From Pseudeuparius sepicola (Eukaryota; Arthropoda; Insecta; Coleoptera; Anthribidae), in the NCBI GenBank assembly GCA_963920635.1, contig OY987298.1, forward strand, positions 110,598,035-110,662,034: a stretch of 64,000 bases of DNA, read 5' to 3'. The notes below the pieces were generated by a model. It did not search any database and was not told the DNA's origin. It worked only from the letters and a program-made list of their open reading frames with translations. How positions within the stretch are numbered: position 1 is the first letter of the stretch; every line of letters starts with the position of its first letter. Shown here in pieces: positions 55,374-64,000 of the stretch. Position numbers and translations under genes: made by a program.

Positions 55374-56939
55374 GGTTGTGTCTCAAAAAGGCGGAGAGCT
55401 GCTCATACAGAATGGTTTTCGGTATCGGAAAGCTAGAGAAAACGCAGACGGAAGTTTCTCTTGGAGATCCGTCAAAGCGCATTGTCGTGGTCGCGTCAAG
55501 ATCCTCGGAGATGATGTCGAAAATATAACAGCCCATAGTCACGCACCAAATCCAGGAGATAATGCAGCGAAAAAATCTGTTTTCGCCATGAAGAAACGCG
55601 CATTGGATACCGTGGAGAAACTGAGGCAGATCATACAACGGTGCACTAATGGGGTATCATTGGAGGCCGCAATTCATTTGCCTTCATATAATGCGTCCCA
55701 GCGAAGTATTGAACGAGCCAGAAAGAACAACCGGCGTCCTTATTCTACCCCACTCACCATCGCAGATATTGTCATACCAGAAGCGCTCAAAGTTACCAGA
55801 AGAAATTTTAATAATTTTTTGCTGTGGGAGTGGGATTCTGGTCCGGATGATCCCAAACGTATTTTGATGTTTGGGACAGAAGATAATCTTCAGATTTTAG
55901 AAGAGCAGAAGAACTGTCACGTCGACGGTACATTTACAATTGCTCCAGAACTGTTTTATCAAGTGTTTAACATTCATTCATTAGTGGACAAGGAAACATT
56001 TCCAATGGTGTACGCACTTCTCGCGGACAAAACAGAAAATACCTATGTTCGAGTCTTTAAGAGAATCAAAGTACTGAGACCCACCCTGAAGCCAACAAGC
56101 TGTTTATCGGACTACGAAAAGGGCATACAGAACGCAATATTGCGCGTTTTTAATGAAGTACAAGTTCAAGGATGTTTATTTCATTTGGGCCAATCGTTAT
56201 GGCGAAAAGTACAAGAAACGCACATGGTGAAGCTATATAGTGACAATGAAAATATTCGTATTCACGTCAAAATGATGTTGGCACTAAGTTTTGTTCCAGT
56301 AACGGATGTTATCGATGCTTTTGTGGTTCTCGCAGAAGATTGCCCACAAGAAATGGACCGGTTGATCGATTACTGGGAAGACAATTATATTGGACGCCAA
56401 AGAAGGAACAGGAGAACAGAAGCACGATTCCCTATATCAGTATGGAACGTCACTGATAGAGTAGCTAATGCTCTTCCACGTACTAATAACTCAGTCGAGG
56501 GTTGGCATCGTGCTTTTCAGCAAACAGTTGATTGTCACCATCCGTCAATTTTTAAACTTGTAGATCATTTTAGAAAAGGGCAAGATAGAGTCGAAATTGA
56601 AATAGAGCGATATAGGGCAGGTTTTAGATATAAGGGATCTTCAAAAAATATGTATGTTCAATTAAATAATAGACTGCAGACGTTAGTTGTAGGATACAGC
56701 CGCGATTCTATATTAGATTATTTAAGAGGAATTTGTCATAATCTCACATTGTAAATTACAGTTTAATAATGAAAGTTATATTTTATATTAATTTTTTTAT
56801 TCAAAATGACCCGTCGTTAATAAAGCGGGGGCTACATTGACGGGGGCTATAATATGTTCGGGCTATTTTATCGGGGCTATTTTGACGGGGGCTATAATAT
56901 GCTTGGGATATTTTGTCGGGGCTATTTTGACGCGTCACG
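54975..56939 (+). mobile_element. Mutator-like element (MULE), 1.97 kb
   Basis: Ends rich in 'gccccgtcaaaatagcccc'-type units: left 'ggtaccccgtcaaaatagcc', right reverse complement 'cgtgacgcgtcaaaatagcc'. Target duplication gactaggtt lies at 54416-54424 (and again at 54966-54974 in the duplicated segment) and at 56940-56948. A 9-bp duplication fits MULEs. 54425-54823 is an extra duplicated 5' fragment. Confidence 0.9.
55366..56754 (+). CDS. MULE transposase with FLYWCH-like N-terminus
   Basis: About 462 residues from ATG 55366 (good context, ttaccATGg); an in-frame ATG at 55318 would add a hydrophobic leader that I think is not part of the protein. Residues 4-60 look like a FLYWCH zinc finger ('GGELLIQNGFRYRKA', W33, C40, H57, H59), but the first Cys ligand is Ser35. 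The MULE DDE core follows: D187 in 'CHVDGTFTIAPELFYQVF', D249 in 'CLSDYEKGIQNAI', the C-x2-H pair 270/273 in 'GCLFHLGQ', and E378 in 'RTNNSVEGWHRAF'. The enzyme would excise and insert the element. No stop or frameshift, so it may be a young copy. It is a single exon, ending at TAA 56754. Confidence 0.92.
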   Translation: MEKVVSQKGGELLIQNGFRYRKARENADGSFSWRSVKAHCRGRVKILGDDVENITAHSHAPNPGDNAAKKSVFAMKKRALDTVEKLRQIIQRCTNGVSLEAAIHLPSYNASQRSIERARKNNRRPYSTPLTIADIVIPEALKVTRRNFNNFLLWEWDSGPDDPKRILMFGTEDNLQILEEQKNCHVDGTFTIAPELFYQVFNIHSLVDKETFPMVYALLADKTENTYVRVFKRIKVLRPTLKPTSCLSDYEKGIQNAILRVFNEVQVQGCLFHLGQSLWRKVQETHMVKLYSDNENIRIHVKMMLALSFVPVTDVIDAFVVLAEDCPQEMDRLIDYWEDNYIGRQRRNRRTEARFPISVWNVTDRVANALPRTNNSVEGWHRAFQQTVDCHHPSIFKLVDHFRKGQDRVEIEIERYRAGFRYKGSSKNMYVQLNNRLQTLVVGYSRDSILDYLRGICHNLTL

Positions 56940-58380
56940 GACTAGGTTACTTTTCGTGGTAATATGGTCTTCATCCTTAAGTGTTGTGAACAAATTCGAA
57001 AACTGATTACCTGGGAACCAAGCAGGAATGAGATCTAACTCTCTGCAGAAGGAGTTGACTAAGAATTCCATTTCTCGAAAGTAAGGTAAGCTCACAAATT
57101 TTTTAGGATTCTGATTGTCTACTGTTAAAATCGTGCTTGTAACAAGGGATGATTGGCGTAACCGAAGAACACGTAGTCTATTATTTATTGTTGTTTTTAT
57201 GAAATGTGGTGGATACGAATTCTTTATGAGTGTATTGTGAATAAGATTCAAATTATAATCTCTAAATTTTTCGTCTGATAATAGATAGGCTCTGTCTACA
57301 AGATTATTTATGGTTATGGTGGACTTTTTGTATTTTGTTGGAAGATATGAGTGGTTTAAATATCTACCAGACCAAGTGTCCTTACTATACCAGTTAGATG
57401 AGATTTTATTTTTGTTTTCTTCGATTGTAAGGGAAACATCTAAGAAATTAATACTATTATTTCCTGGAATTTCAGCAGTAAACTTTAATCTATCGTGAAA
57501 AGTGTTAAATTTGTTGATAAGTGTAGGTATATGTATGTAGATTTTATCAATCAGTATTAAGGTGTCATCGACATAACGAAAATATAGTGGTATTTCAAAA
57601 GGTAACGAGTTTAAAATTGTTTCTTCCAAATGGACTAATGTGATTTCAGCTATTATCGAACTAAGTGGTGAACCCATAGGACAACCATAAATATGCTTAA
57701 AGAATTTTTCTTGAAACGAAAATATGGAGTTATCAAATACAAACTTGATAGTTGATATTAAAGAATCTTTAGGTATTTTTGTGTTGATTAAGTCATAATG
57801 TTTATTTATGTAATATGAATAGGGGTATTGGTGTAGAGCGACACGACGTCTAGAGATATGAGTTTTTTGTCTTGAAAGTTTATATTACGGTTTTTTATTT
57901 TTTTAATAAGTTCAAACGAATTATTAATTGAGAACTGAGAGTTTTGTACTAGAGGATTTAATAATTTAGAAATGTAGCCGGCTAGATGAAATAATGGGGA
58001 GCCGGAATTAGATACTACCGGTCTAAGGGGTAGATTCGTTTTATGAATTTTAATTAGTCCGTAGATTTTACAAGACACACCATTGTGGCAGATTCATTTT
58101 TTATATTCTTGATTTTCAATATATTTGTTAGAGAGCCATTCTTTAACTCGAGTATTGCTGTTACTTTGAATAGAGTTGGTTGGGTCACGATTTAAGGGAG
58201 TGTATGTCGTCACTTACCTAATAAGGAATTCATTTTATCAGTGTATTCTTTTTGGTCCATGATAACACTGACATTCCCTTTATCTGCTCTTAAGAGCATT
58301 ATTTGGTTATTTTCCTTGAGAAACTTCTTTGATTTTTTATAGTCAATCAGAATTCTGTTGTAGAAAACATTATAATTATA
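56936..58380 (-). pseudogene. Penelope-like reverse transcriptase
   Basis: From 58380 down: 'LLRADKGNVSVIMDQKEYTD' (N-terminal Penelope RT), stops and a frameshift near 58210, then 'IYGLIKIHKTNLPLRPVVSN' and 'LISLDVVSLYTNTPI' (first catalytic Asp) to 57806, a gap with frameshift, and from 57677 'MGSPLSSIIAEI', 'FRYVDDTLILID' (catalytic DD), 'INFLDVSLTIEENK', 'WYSKDTWSGRYLNHSYLPTKYK' and 'FREMEFLVNSFCREL'. These blocks identify a Penelope-like element rather than a LINE. The part below 57677 is open for 251 codons; the rest is broken. Confidence 0.92.
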
Positions 58381-58399
58381 ATGAGGACACTAAATATTC

Positions 58400-58860
58400 A
58401 TTTTGTTTAATCATCGTTTGGCTATAGACGTCTAAGCACACGAGGATTGAAACTCACGATTCGATCCTTGTTGATTTATATATATTAGAAGATACTCGGT
58501 GATGAATCAAACGAGTTTCTTGGCTCCCCGTATGTATGCTTCTTCTGGTTTTTCCACCGCGCCACGCCGCTTTGCCGAGTTATTTTAAAAGGTCGATCGA
58601 CCGGTCGATATATACACACTCACATTGCTTTGGTTTTGGCAGTACCAGCTAGATGGCGTTGGATGGTAAATGCTCACCGCATTATACTATTTCCTATTCC
58701 ACTTAGCCAACGTAATCTGGGTTTTTCGGTGAGGTGCGCTACGTCTGCCTGATGAGGGCCAACAAGCCCGAAACAGGTACCTGTCGTGGTCTGCACACCT
58801 CCGGATAATTTATATGAAAGTACATTATTAGAAAACAACATTTTTTGTTTTTGGTCGAAA
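58400..58860. repeat. Putative Penelope-like terminal repeat region
   Basis: Sequence upstream of the RT, ending with the hammerhead at 58733-58799. Includes 'ggtcgatcgaccggtcgata' (58594-58613), a short palindrome. A downstream partner was not identified with confidence. Confidence 0.45.
58733..58799 (+). ncRNA. Hammerhead ribozyme, type I
   Basis: Plus strand. Core CTGATGA is at 58749-58755. Stem II is GGGC...GCCC (58756-58759 with 58766-58769) with loop 'caacaa'; GAAA is at 58770-58773. Stem III is CAG...CTG with loop GTAC; then T and cleavage base C at 58785. Stem I starts CGTC-like (58745-58748 with GTGG 58786-58789, two G-U), has an internal loop, and closes with GTGC/GCAC (58734-58737 with 58793-58796). 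All conserved core bases are present. It lies on the strand opposite to the RT. Confidence 0.75.
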
Positions 58861-59199
58861 AGGTATAATACTTAGTTAGTTTTTTCATTAATAAGATATA
58901 AAAGTAAATCGAGCTTAGATCATTAATATCAGTTTTTTATTCATCTTCTTTATTAATTTCAGTAATTTCTAGCTAAAGTTTAAGTTGAGTTCTTTTTTTT
59001 AATGGTAACTTGATGGAAGTTAGCAATATGACCAGTGTTGAGAAATTAAATTATTGAAATTATGAAAGAAGATAGTTCAATGAATAAAAAGACTGATATC
59101 AATAATCTAAGCTCAATTTATTCTATCTCCTTAATGAAAAAAACACTATAACTTTTACACCAAAAACAAAAAAAAGTTGTTTACTAATAATGTAGGACT
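58819..59199. repeat. 380-bp inverted repeat
   Basis: 58819-58945 ('agtacattattagaaaacaa') is inverted at 59079-59199 ('gtttactaataatgta'), about 125 bp per arm with moderate divergence. Directly next to the hammerhead region. Confidence 0.7.
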
Positions 59200-59707
59200 A
59201 CTTTTGTATATTCCTCGGCCTTCTTTGGATCTGATATTCCTGCTCCTTTAAAAAAATTTTACATCCATTTTATTAGCATAACCTAAAAAATTCATTTGCC
59301 TATATATATTTTTTCAATAAATCTCTATATCTCTTTTTTTTGTTTTTAACGTTGTTATTATAATGTATTTACAAAATATTTAATAAAGTCTTTTAACGTT
59401 TTTATACATTTTGTATTCCTTTTATCCCTGATTTTACTGTTAGTTTTAATAATACTTAATTATATTTTACTTTTATTTATAAGGACAACTTGTGTGGTAA
59501 CTGCATTTTCTTGTATACGAAACATTTTTCGTTAAATGGAGGAATCATATAGTTTTTTAACATAATATCTACGTATGTGCTGCATATTATTCATTTGCCA
59601 AACCTATAAATTAATACTAATCTAATAGTAAGTGTCTTTTAACGATTTTATTTGACTTTTTTCGATTAAATATCTACATATTTTTAACCCTGAAGAATAA
59701 GAAGCCC
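59200..59707. other. Unassigned AT-rich sequence
   Basis: No gene, RNA or repeat family seen. Confidence 0.4.
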
Positions 59708-61432
59708 TGACAGCCACCAGTAAAGTGGACCACTTAAGCTCATGAGAGTCGATTTGTTTAAAAATTTCTGTTGTTGATTTGTTGACTTTCAACTCTCATT
59801 AGCTTATTAAATATATTGGATGCCAAATGAAGGCTTGATCCATGGCGACCCGTGAAAATTATGGGGGAAAATAGAATTTAGAATTTTTTAATACTTCTGA
59901 TACAAAAAGTTTAAGTTACAAACTGGCAAAATACAAATATATTATCAGTTTAACTAAATTATGCCTAAAAAATAATGGAGCACTTTCTATAAAGCAAATA
60001 AATGTCCTATTTATTTTAAGTAGCACACTTCCTACTTTAAAGTTCCATCACTTATTTGGAAACGAAGCATCGCTTCATTTTTAAAATAAAAAATGCACAA
60101 CCAAAAAATAAAGCAGTTGATACCCTTGACTGAAGGAATATGAAGAGATGCGACGGCTGTCAAATAATATTTAGAACGACGTCAAAAGTAGATAGAATTT
60201 CCCAAAACAAGTAAAAGTATTTCACTACAGTCAAATATTCCCATGTTGGAGACCTTTAGAACAGAATTCAACAAAATACAAAAATTTGCAAAAAAAAATG
60301 AACAATCAATGTAGGCAAATTAATCGCAAACTTTGTACTGGAGCTTATTTTTTTCATTCTGAACAACTTCTCTTAGTAAAATTTTCTCGTATCTTGTACA
60401 GAGAAGGCACCTTACGTAGACAGGAAAATGATTTTTTTCTCATGCCAAGGCCTACATTAATTTTTGACAGACATTACTTTCACATCAAGCGGGGCAAGAC
60501 CCTAAATGGTCAAAATTCAACTCAAAAATGTTTTGTCTTTCACATCTAATGTTTCATTTATCTTCGGATTTGGCACACCCTGTACAGAGTATTATAAGAC
60601 GTTAGTGGGTTGTCAAGATATCGTCTTTATGGGCCTTTTCTTCTATATACTTTCAGTTTCATAATTTTTTTATTTGTGAATATTTTTGATTTGTCTAGAA
60701 GCATTTTTTGTGTATTTTTTTAAGTAAAACTCCGCCAGTGAAAAGGGCAGTTTTCTGTAGTTTACTTTTTTAAAGTTAATCATTTTAATTAGGATTTCTC
60801 AATTGAACAATACATTTTTTTCTGTCATAACCCGAAGGAAATATTTAGAAACTTGCCGTCTACTTCAGTAAATTACACATAAAAAGGGCCCTTAAGGATT
60901 TTTTAAGACAACAAAAAAATCACACATAAAATATTATATTGAGAAACACCCTGTATCTAATTAAGATATAGAGAAGCGTTTTGCGGCATTCAACTTTTCT
61001 AGAAAATAGAGAGACACCTTAGCTACTTTTTGACTATCTCGTCGAGAAATAGGGGAAACCCCCTAAAAGTAACCAATTTGGACCATCCTGTACAGGGTGG
61101 GCCAAACTTTAAACCTGAAAAAGTTACGGCCACTTTTCGAAAAACCACATTTACTCGCCATAAGTTTATCATAAAAAATGAGCCTCAGACACCAATATCA
61201 GTTTTCGACTATCTCCGTTAAAAAATAGGAGTTTCCTTTTAAAAGTGTCCAATCTGCGTGTTCAGCCCTTGTCTTGGATGCTGGCTACCGGTTATTGGTA
61301 GCAGGCAACATCACCTTATATTGTAGAGAATAATTCAGGTTTTCATTTGGCATTGAATTTATTTAATAAGCTTATGAAAGTTGAAAGTCAACAAATCAAC
61401 ACCACTTTACTGGTGGCTGCCAATGCGAAGCA
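59708..61432. mobile_element. 1.7-kb TIR element
   Basis: Ends 'gacagccaccagtaaagtgg' and inverted 'ggcagccaccagtaaagtgg'. Further shared inverted sequence 'gttgatttgttgactttcaa', 'agcttattaaata' and 'atgccaaatga' follows after a ~50-bp difference. The interior has several 'acaccctgta'/'tacagggtg' blocks and an 87-codon frame at 60286-60549 that I do not recognise and consider chance. Confidence 0.7.
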
Positions 61433-61971
61433 ACTGCTTAGGAGGTGGCAACCCCCTTTTTTATTGTTGCTCCATGGGCCTTCTTTCCGATGGTACCTAT
61501 TTTGTTCTATAGGCTTATGAGAGTAGATTTGCTTAAAAATTAACCACAATTTCTTTAATTAACAATGATCAGGCGCATATGAATTGAGGCAACCTACTCG
61601 CTTCAAGTAAAGAAATATAACTACTCTCTACATTTTACAAAACATCGTATGAGAGTTGAAGTCGTACAGCCGGCTCTTGGACTATAAATGAAACGAACTT
61701 TCAATAAAATGTCGAATAATATTACTTTATATTTCGATTTAAAGAAATTACATTTTGCCTAGTTCACGAGGACGCCATGTTCAATTATTGTTTTTTTTTG
61801 TTTGCACTGTGCTAACCAAAAATTACAATTATTTTCCAAATGAACCTATAGTCTATCTTCAAAAATAATACCTAATGTTAGCAATACTGAATGCATTTAC
61901 CTAATTTGGTACAGCTTTTTTAGGACGCTTTTATAGGTATTACTTAATTAACATGAATAATTCAAGCTTAC

Positions 61972-62050
61972 CTTTAGGGCATCCAACATTAAAAAAGACA
62001 CAAATCAACGCAAGAAAAGCGGCACTTACACTAGATCGTACGAAAATCAT
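61972..62050 (-). CDS. Serine protease exon 1 (signal peptide)
   Basis: Minus strand ATG at 62050, 26 full codons plus one base, then donor GTAAGC. Reads MIFVRSSVSAAFLALICVFF followed by NVGCPK: a short basic start and a hydrophobic core, i.e. a classical signal peptide directing secretion. The phase-1 end fits tentative exon 2 or exon 3 equally. Linkage to the protease exons rests on strand, order and phase; it is inference without transcript data. Confidence 0.75.
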
Positions 62051-62115
62051 GATGGAGTAGCCACGAAAACTGAGCACTGTTTTAAATTAGCAATAAATAA
62101 TATTGATATTTTATG
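62051..62115 (-). promoter_or_regulatory. Putative core promoter and short 5' UTR
   Basis: Arthropod initiator TCAGT on the minus strand at 62073-62069, giving a 21-base leader before ATG 62050. An AT-rich TATA-like 'cataaaatatc' lies at 62115-62105, about 34-44 bases upstream, slightly far for a canonical TATA box. Confidence 0.35.
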
Positions 62116-62740
62116 TCCTTTCCCGATTGTTTCTGATGAATATTTCGAAACCAGGTTATCAAATCAATTCCATGTATGTGGTGGTGTTGATTCAGTAGCG
62201 GGCCTTGTTAAAATGAAAATAACTTGAATAGTAAAAAGAATCAAAATAATCAGTGATATGTCGTTTTGGCGCCAAGCAATTCAATTTTGACATTAATTTA
62301 TTTAAAAGGTTTCTACATTGTACTGTTTTAATATATGATTATGAGAAATACCAGGATTTACTATTGCATAAAAATAATGGATTTGTCAATACGTCCTTAA
62401 TAAGATTCCTACTATAAACAAAATAAGCTGACAAGTCAGAACACGTCGAAAAGATCACCTGTTTGGCGTTGCCTTATTGTAACGCAAGGCACTAATGAGT
62501 TTTAAACCGTTCTAGTTCGTTCATATCATTGAGATTAGTAACACAGTTAACAGTTGTTATTAACATAGAATGCATTTAAAAGCTAATGTTGTAATATCGT
62601 TGAACTGTGAATATTTGAATTTTTCTAAGTGTAACTTCAGAGTTGCTGCCAAAAGAAATGGGCTTGGTTTTAATGTAAAGACAACTCTACAGTGTCTAAA
62701 TTTTTTAATAATACCATTAGAATAGTCCTACCACCATAGA
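62116..62740. other. Upstream region, nothing recognised
   Basis: Would hold regulatory DNA of the protease gene if exon 1 is right. No clear binding-site cluster or repeat seen. Confidence 0.4.
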
Positions 62741-64000
62741 AATCTTAAAACATTATCTTTTCAGCTTCACTTATCTGTAAAAAAGCTTTAGCAATAACAG
62801 CTGTGACCCAACTCTACGTAGCTTAAATTCAAATATAAGAGGTGGAATGACTTCAATCATATTTAGACATTTTTCTAAAGAGTTATAGAAGGAATCACCA
62901 TTTATTTGTATCCTTTGGCGATCCATCAAATACTGGGCGAATTTTCGTGGTTGAACTGGATTCCTAAATAAAAGCATGGTGTGCTAAAATAATGAACGTC
63001 CGGCCTATCCTCTTCATTTTCTTTTACTCCTTCTATAATTTCTCGCTGCATACATTCTTCAAATACTTTTGTCTAATTCCGAAAAATTTACCAAAGATAT
63101 TATTTTTCTAGTATTTGAAAAAAAAAACTTGCTCAGCAAGCTGATAATTTGTTAGAAATTTTGGACAACCAGGTATCCACGGCAAATTTATTTCATATAC
63201 ATATATATTTCTTCTGTTTAAAGAGTTCTAGAGTTTCTAAATGATTAAGTTCTTTTGTTTTTGTTTCTGCTGGATTATTTATTCCTAAAGCTTCTAAACT
63301 GCATAATTGGGAAATAGAACAATCAGCAAGACAACTAAGTATAATAGTTCATTACAAAAGTGCCTTCAAAGCAAATAGATTATCCTCGATATGTTCAATA
63401 TGGTCAGTTAAGTCTACCATATACATCAGCAGATTTGAATGAAAGATCTGTTATTAAAATATTTTTAGCTTTTGCAAATTATATGATTTTTCTGTTTGCT
63501 GGTATATAATCATAAATTCGTTCATGCTCAAGTACGTAGATATTGGTTTCAAAATAATTGTTCATATTCTTAACTGTTATATTAAACAAATCTACATTTT
63601 TTGACACACTAGTTTTTCCACCAAAAACACCCTGTATAATATTTCCTTGTGAAATGCTTCCTAGATTTGATATTATTGCACACGTTGTTCTTATATAAGA
63701 TTTTTGTGAACCCGAATCAAATAAAGCTACCTATTCTATTCTACCAATAACTTTACAAGAACTGTTTGTAAAAATGTTTCAAAAGAAGCTCATTATCAAG
63801 GTATTTTCAACAATAGTATCGCTTTCGTTGTTAGAATTTGTATTCTTCTTTTCTAAATCTGGGTACAATAATGCATGATGCTTTTTTGAATACCTATAAA
63901 TTATGCATCTGACAACAGATTTGCAATTTCTATAATTGTGAAATAACTTGAGGCAAGAAGTGCATCCTCTATTTTTTATAATTGCTCTTCTTCTTTGTTC
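62741..64000 (-). pseudogene. BEL/Pao LTR retrotransposon remnant (gag end, protease, RT start)
   Basis: Minus strand, entering from beyond the right edge. About 63855-64000: zinc knuckle 'CTSCLKLFHNYRNC' (C-x2-C-x4-H-x4-C) followed by 'YSKKHHALLYPDLEKK', as at the end of BEL/Pao gag. About 63480-63760: 'VALFDSGSQKSYIRTT', the DSG aspartic protease (DUF1758/A17 type), then 'QGVFGGKTSV'. About 62771-63000: with frameshifts, 'ESSSTTKIRPVFDGSPKDT' and 'NSLEKCLNMIEVIPPLIFEF', the start of a BEL/Pao RT. Many stops; the C-terminal RT, RNase H and integrase are missing on the left. Confidence 0.8.

Larger units (their letters stand above)
54168..58380 (-). mobile_element. Penelope-like element with GIY-YIG endonuclease, interrupted by a MULE
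   Basis: Minus-strand Penelope-like retroelement: RT at 56936-58380, then GIY-YIG endonuclease at 54168-54415, split by the insertion at 54425-56939. The 9-bp duplication gactaggtt on both sides lies inside codons for Asn-Leu-Val, so the pre-insertion frame ran straight from RT to endonuclease. A hammerhead motif and presumed terminal repeat lie upstream (58400-58860). Confidence 0.85.

Noticed and set aside
60286..60549. 87-codon plus-strand frame in the 59.7-61.4 kb TIR element
   Set aside because: No known motif, Lys/Phe/Gln-rich as expected by chance in AT-rich DNA, and the element shows no other coding.

Overview
The window is animal, almost certainly insect, nuclear DNA. It is AT-rich and densely packed with eukaryotic transposons (Penelope-like, Ty3/gypsy, BEL/Pao, R4/Dong, a Jockey-like LINE, Tc1, hAT, P-like, MULE and many MITEs). 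It carries one split host gene with GT-AG introns. The frequent 'taggtac' runs and the many short elements ending in 'tacagggtg' recall large beetle genomes such as leaf beetles, but that assignment is only a guess.

Host gene: I reconstruct, on the minus strand, a secreted trypsin-like serine protease. Its signal-peptide exon is at 61972-62050. A tentative 51-bp exon lies at 52076-52126. The activation-site and catalytic-His exon is at 42407-42623, the catalytic-Asp exon at 19559-19740, and a fifth exon (CLP and AGWG motifs) at 11757-11972. All intron phases agree. The exon with the catalytic Ser (GDSGGP) was not found and must lie left of base 1. The gene therefore spans more than 50 kb, and most of the window is its introns filled with nested repeats.

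Layout by region. 1-8.5 kb: a foldback-like element with 1.6-1.7 kb inverted arms around tandem arrays. 8.8-10.0 kb: a 1.22 kb TIR element (second copy at 38.6-39.8 kb). 10.8-18.3 kb: a 207-bp MITE, exon 5, a dead Tc1, a dead Jockey-like LINE and a 503-bp hAT MITE. 19.4-30.8 kb: exon 4, then two near-identical 1.5 kb elements whose ends are inverted minisatellites, enclosing a set of nested inverted repeats and a hammerhead-bearing palindrome. 30.8-40.4 kb: a broken Ty3/gypsy element carrying a LINE ORF1 scrap, two tandem R4/Dong elements (one with an open 1203-codon ORF) and the second 1.24 kb TIR element. 41.5-53 kb: exon 3, another inverted pair with hammerhead-like cores, a degenerate ~120-bp tandem array next to a GC-rich hairpin cluster, MITEs and the tentative exon 2. 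53.3-58.9 kb: a Penelope-like element with RT, GIY-YIG endonuclease and a hammerhead ribozyme, split by a MULE with an open transposase ORF, plus a 550-bp tandem duplication and a P-like element with a THAP remnant. 58.8-61.4 kb: inverted-repeat elements. 62.0 kb: exon 1 and promoter. 62.7-64 kb: BEL/Pao remnant.

The most notable non-coding signal is the set of hammerhead-ribozyme motifs: two close to consensus (plus an inverted partner copy) and several decayed, mostly in inverted pairs that look like Penelope-type terminal repeats. All calls come from reading the sequence by eye; no database search was run.
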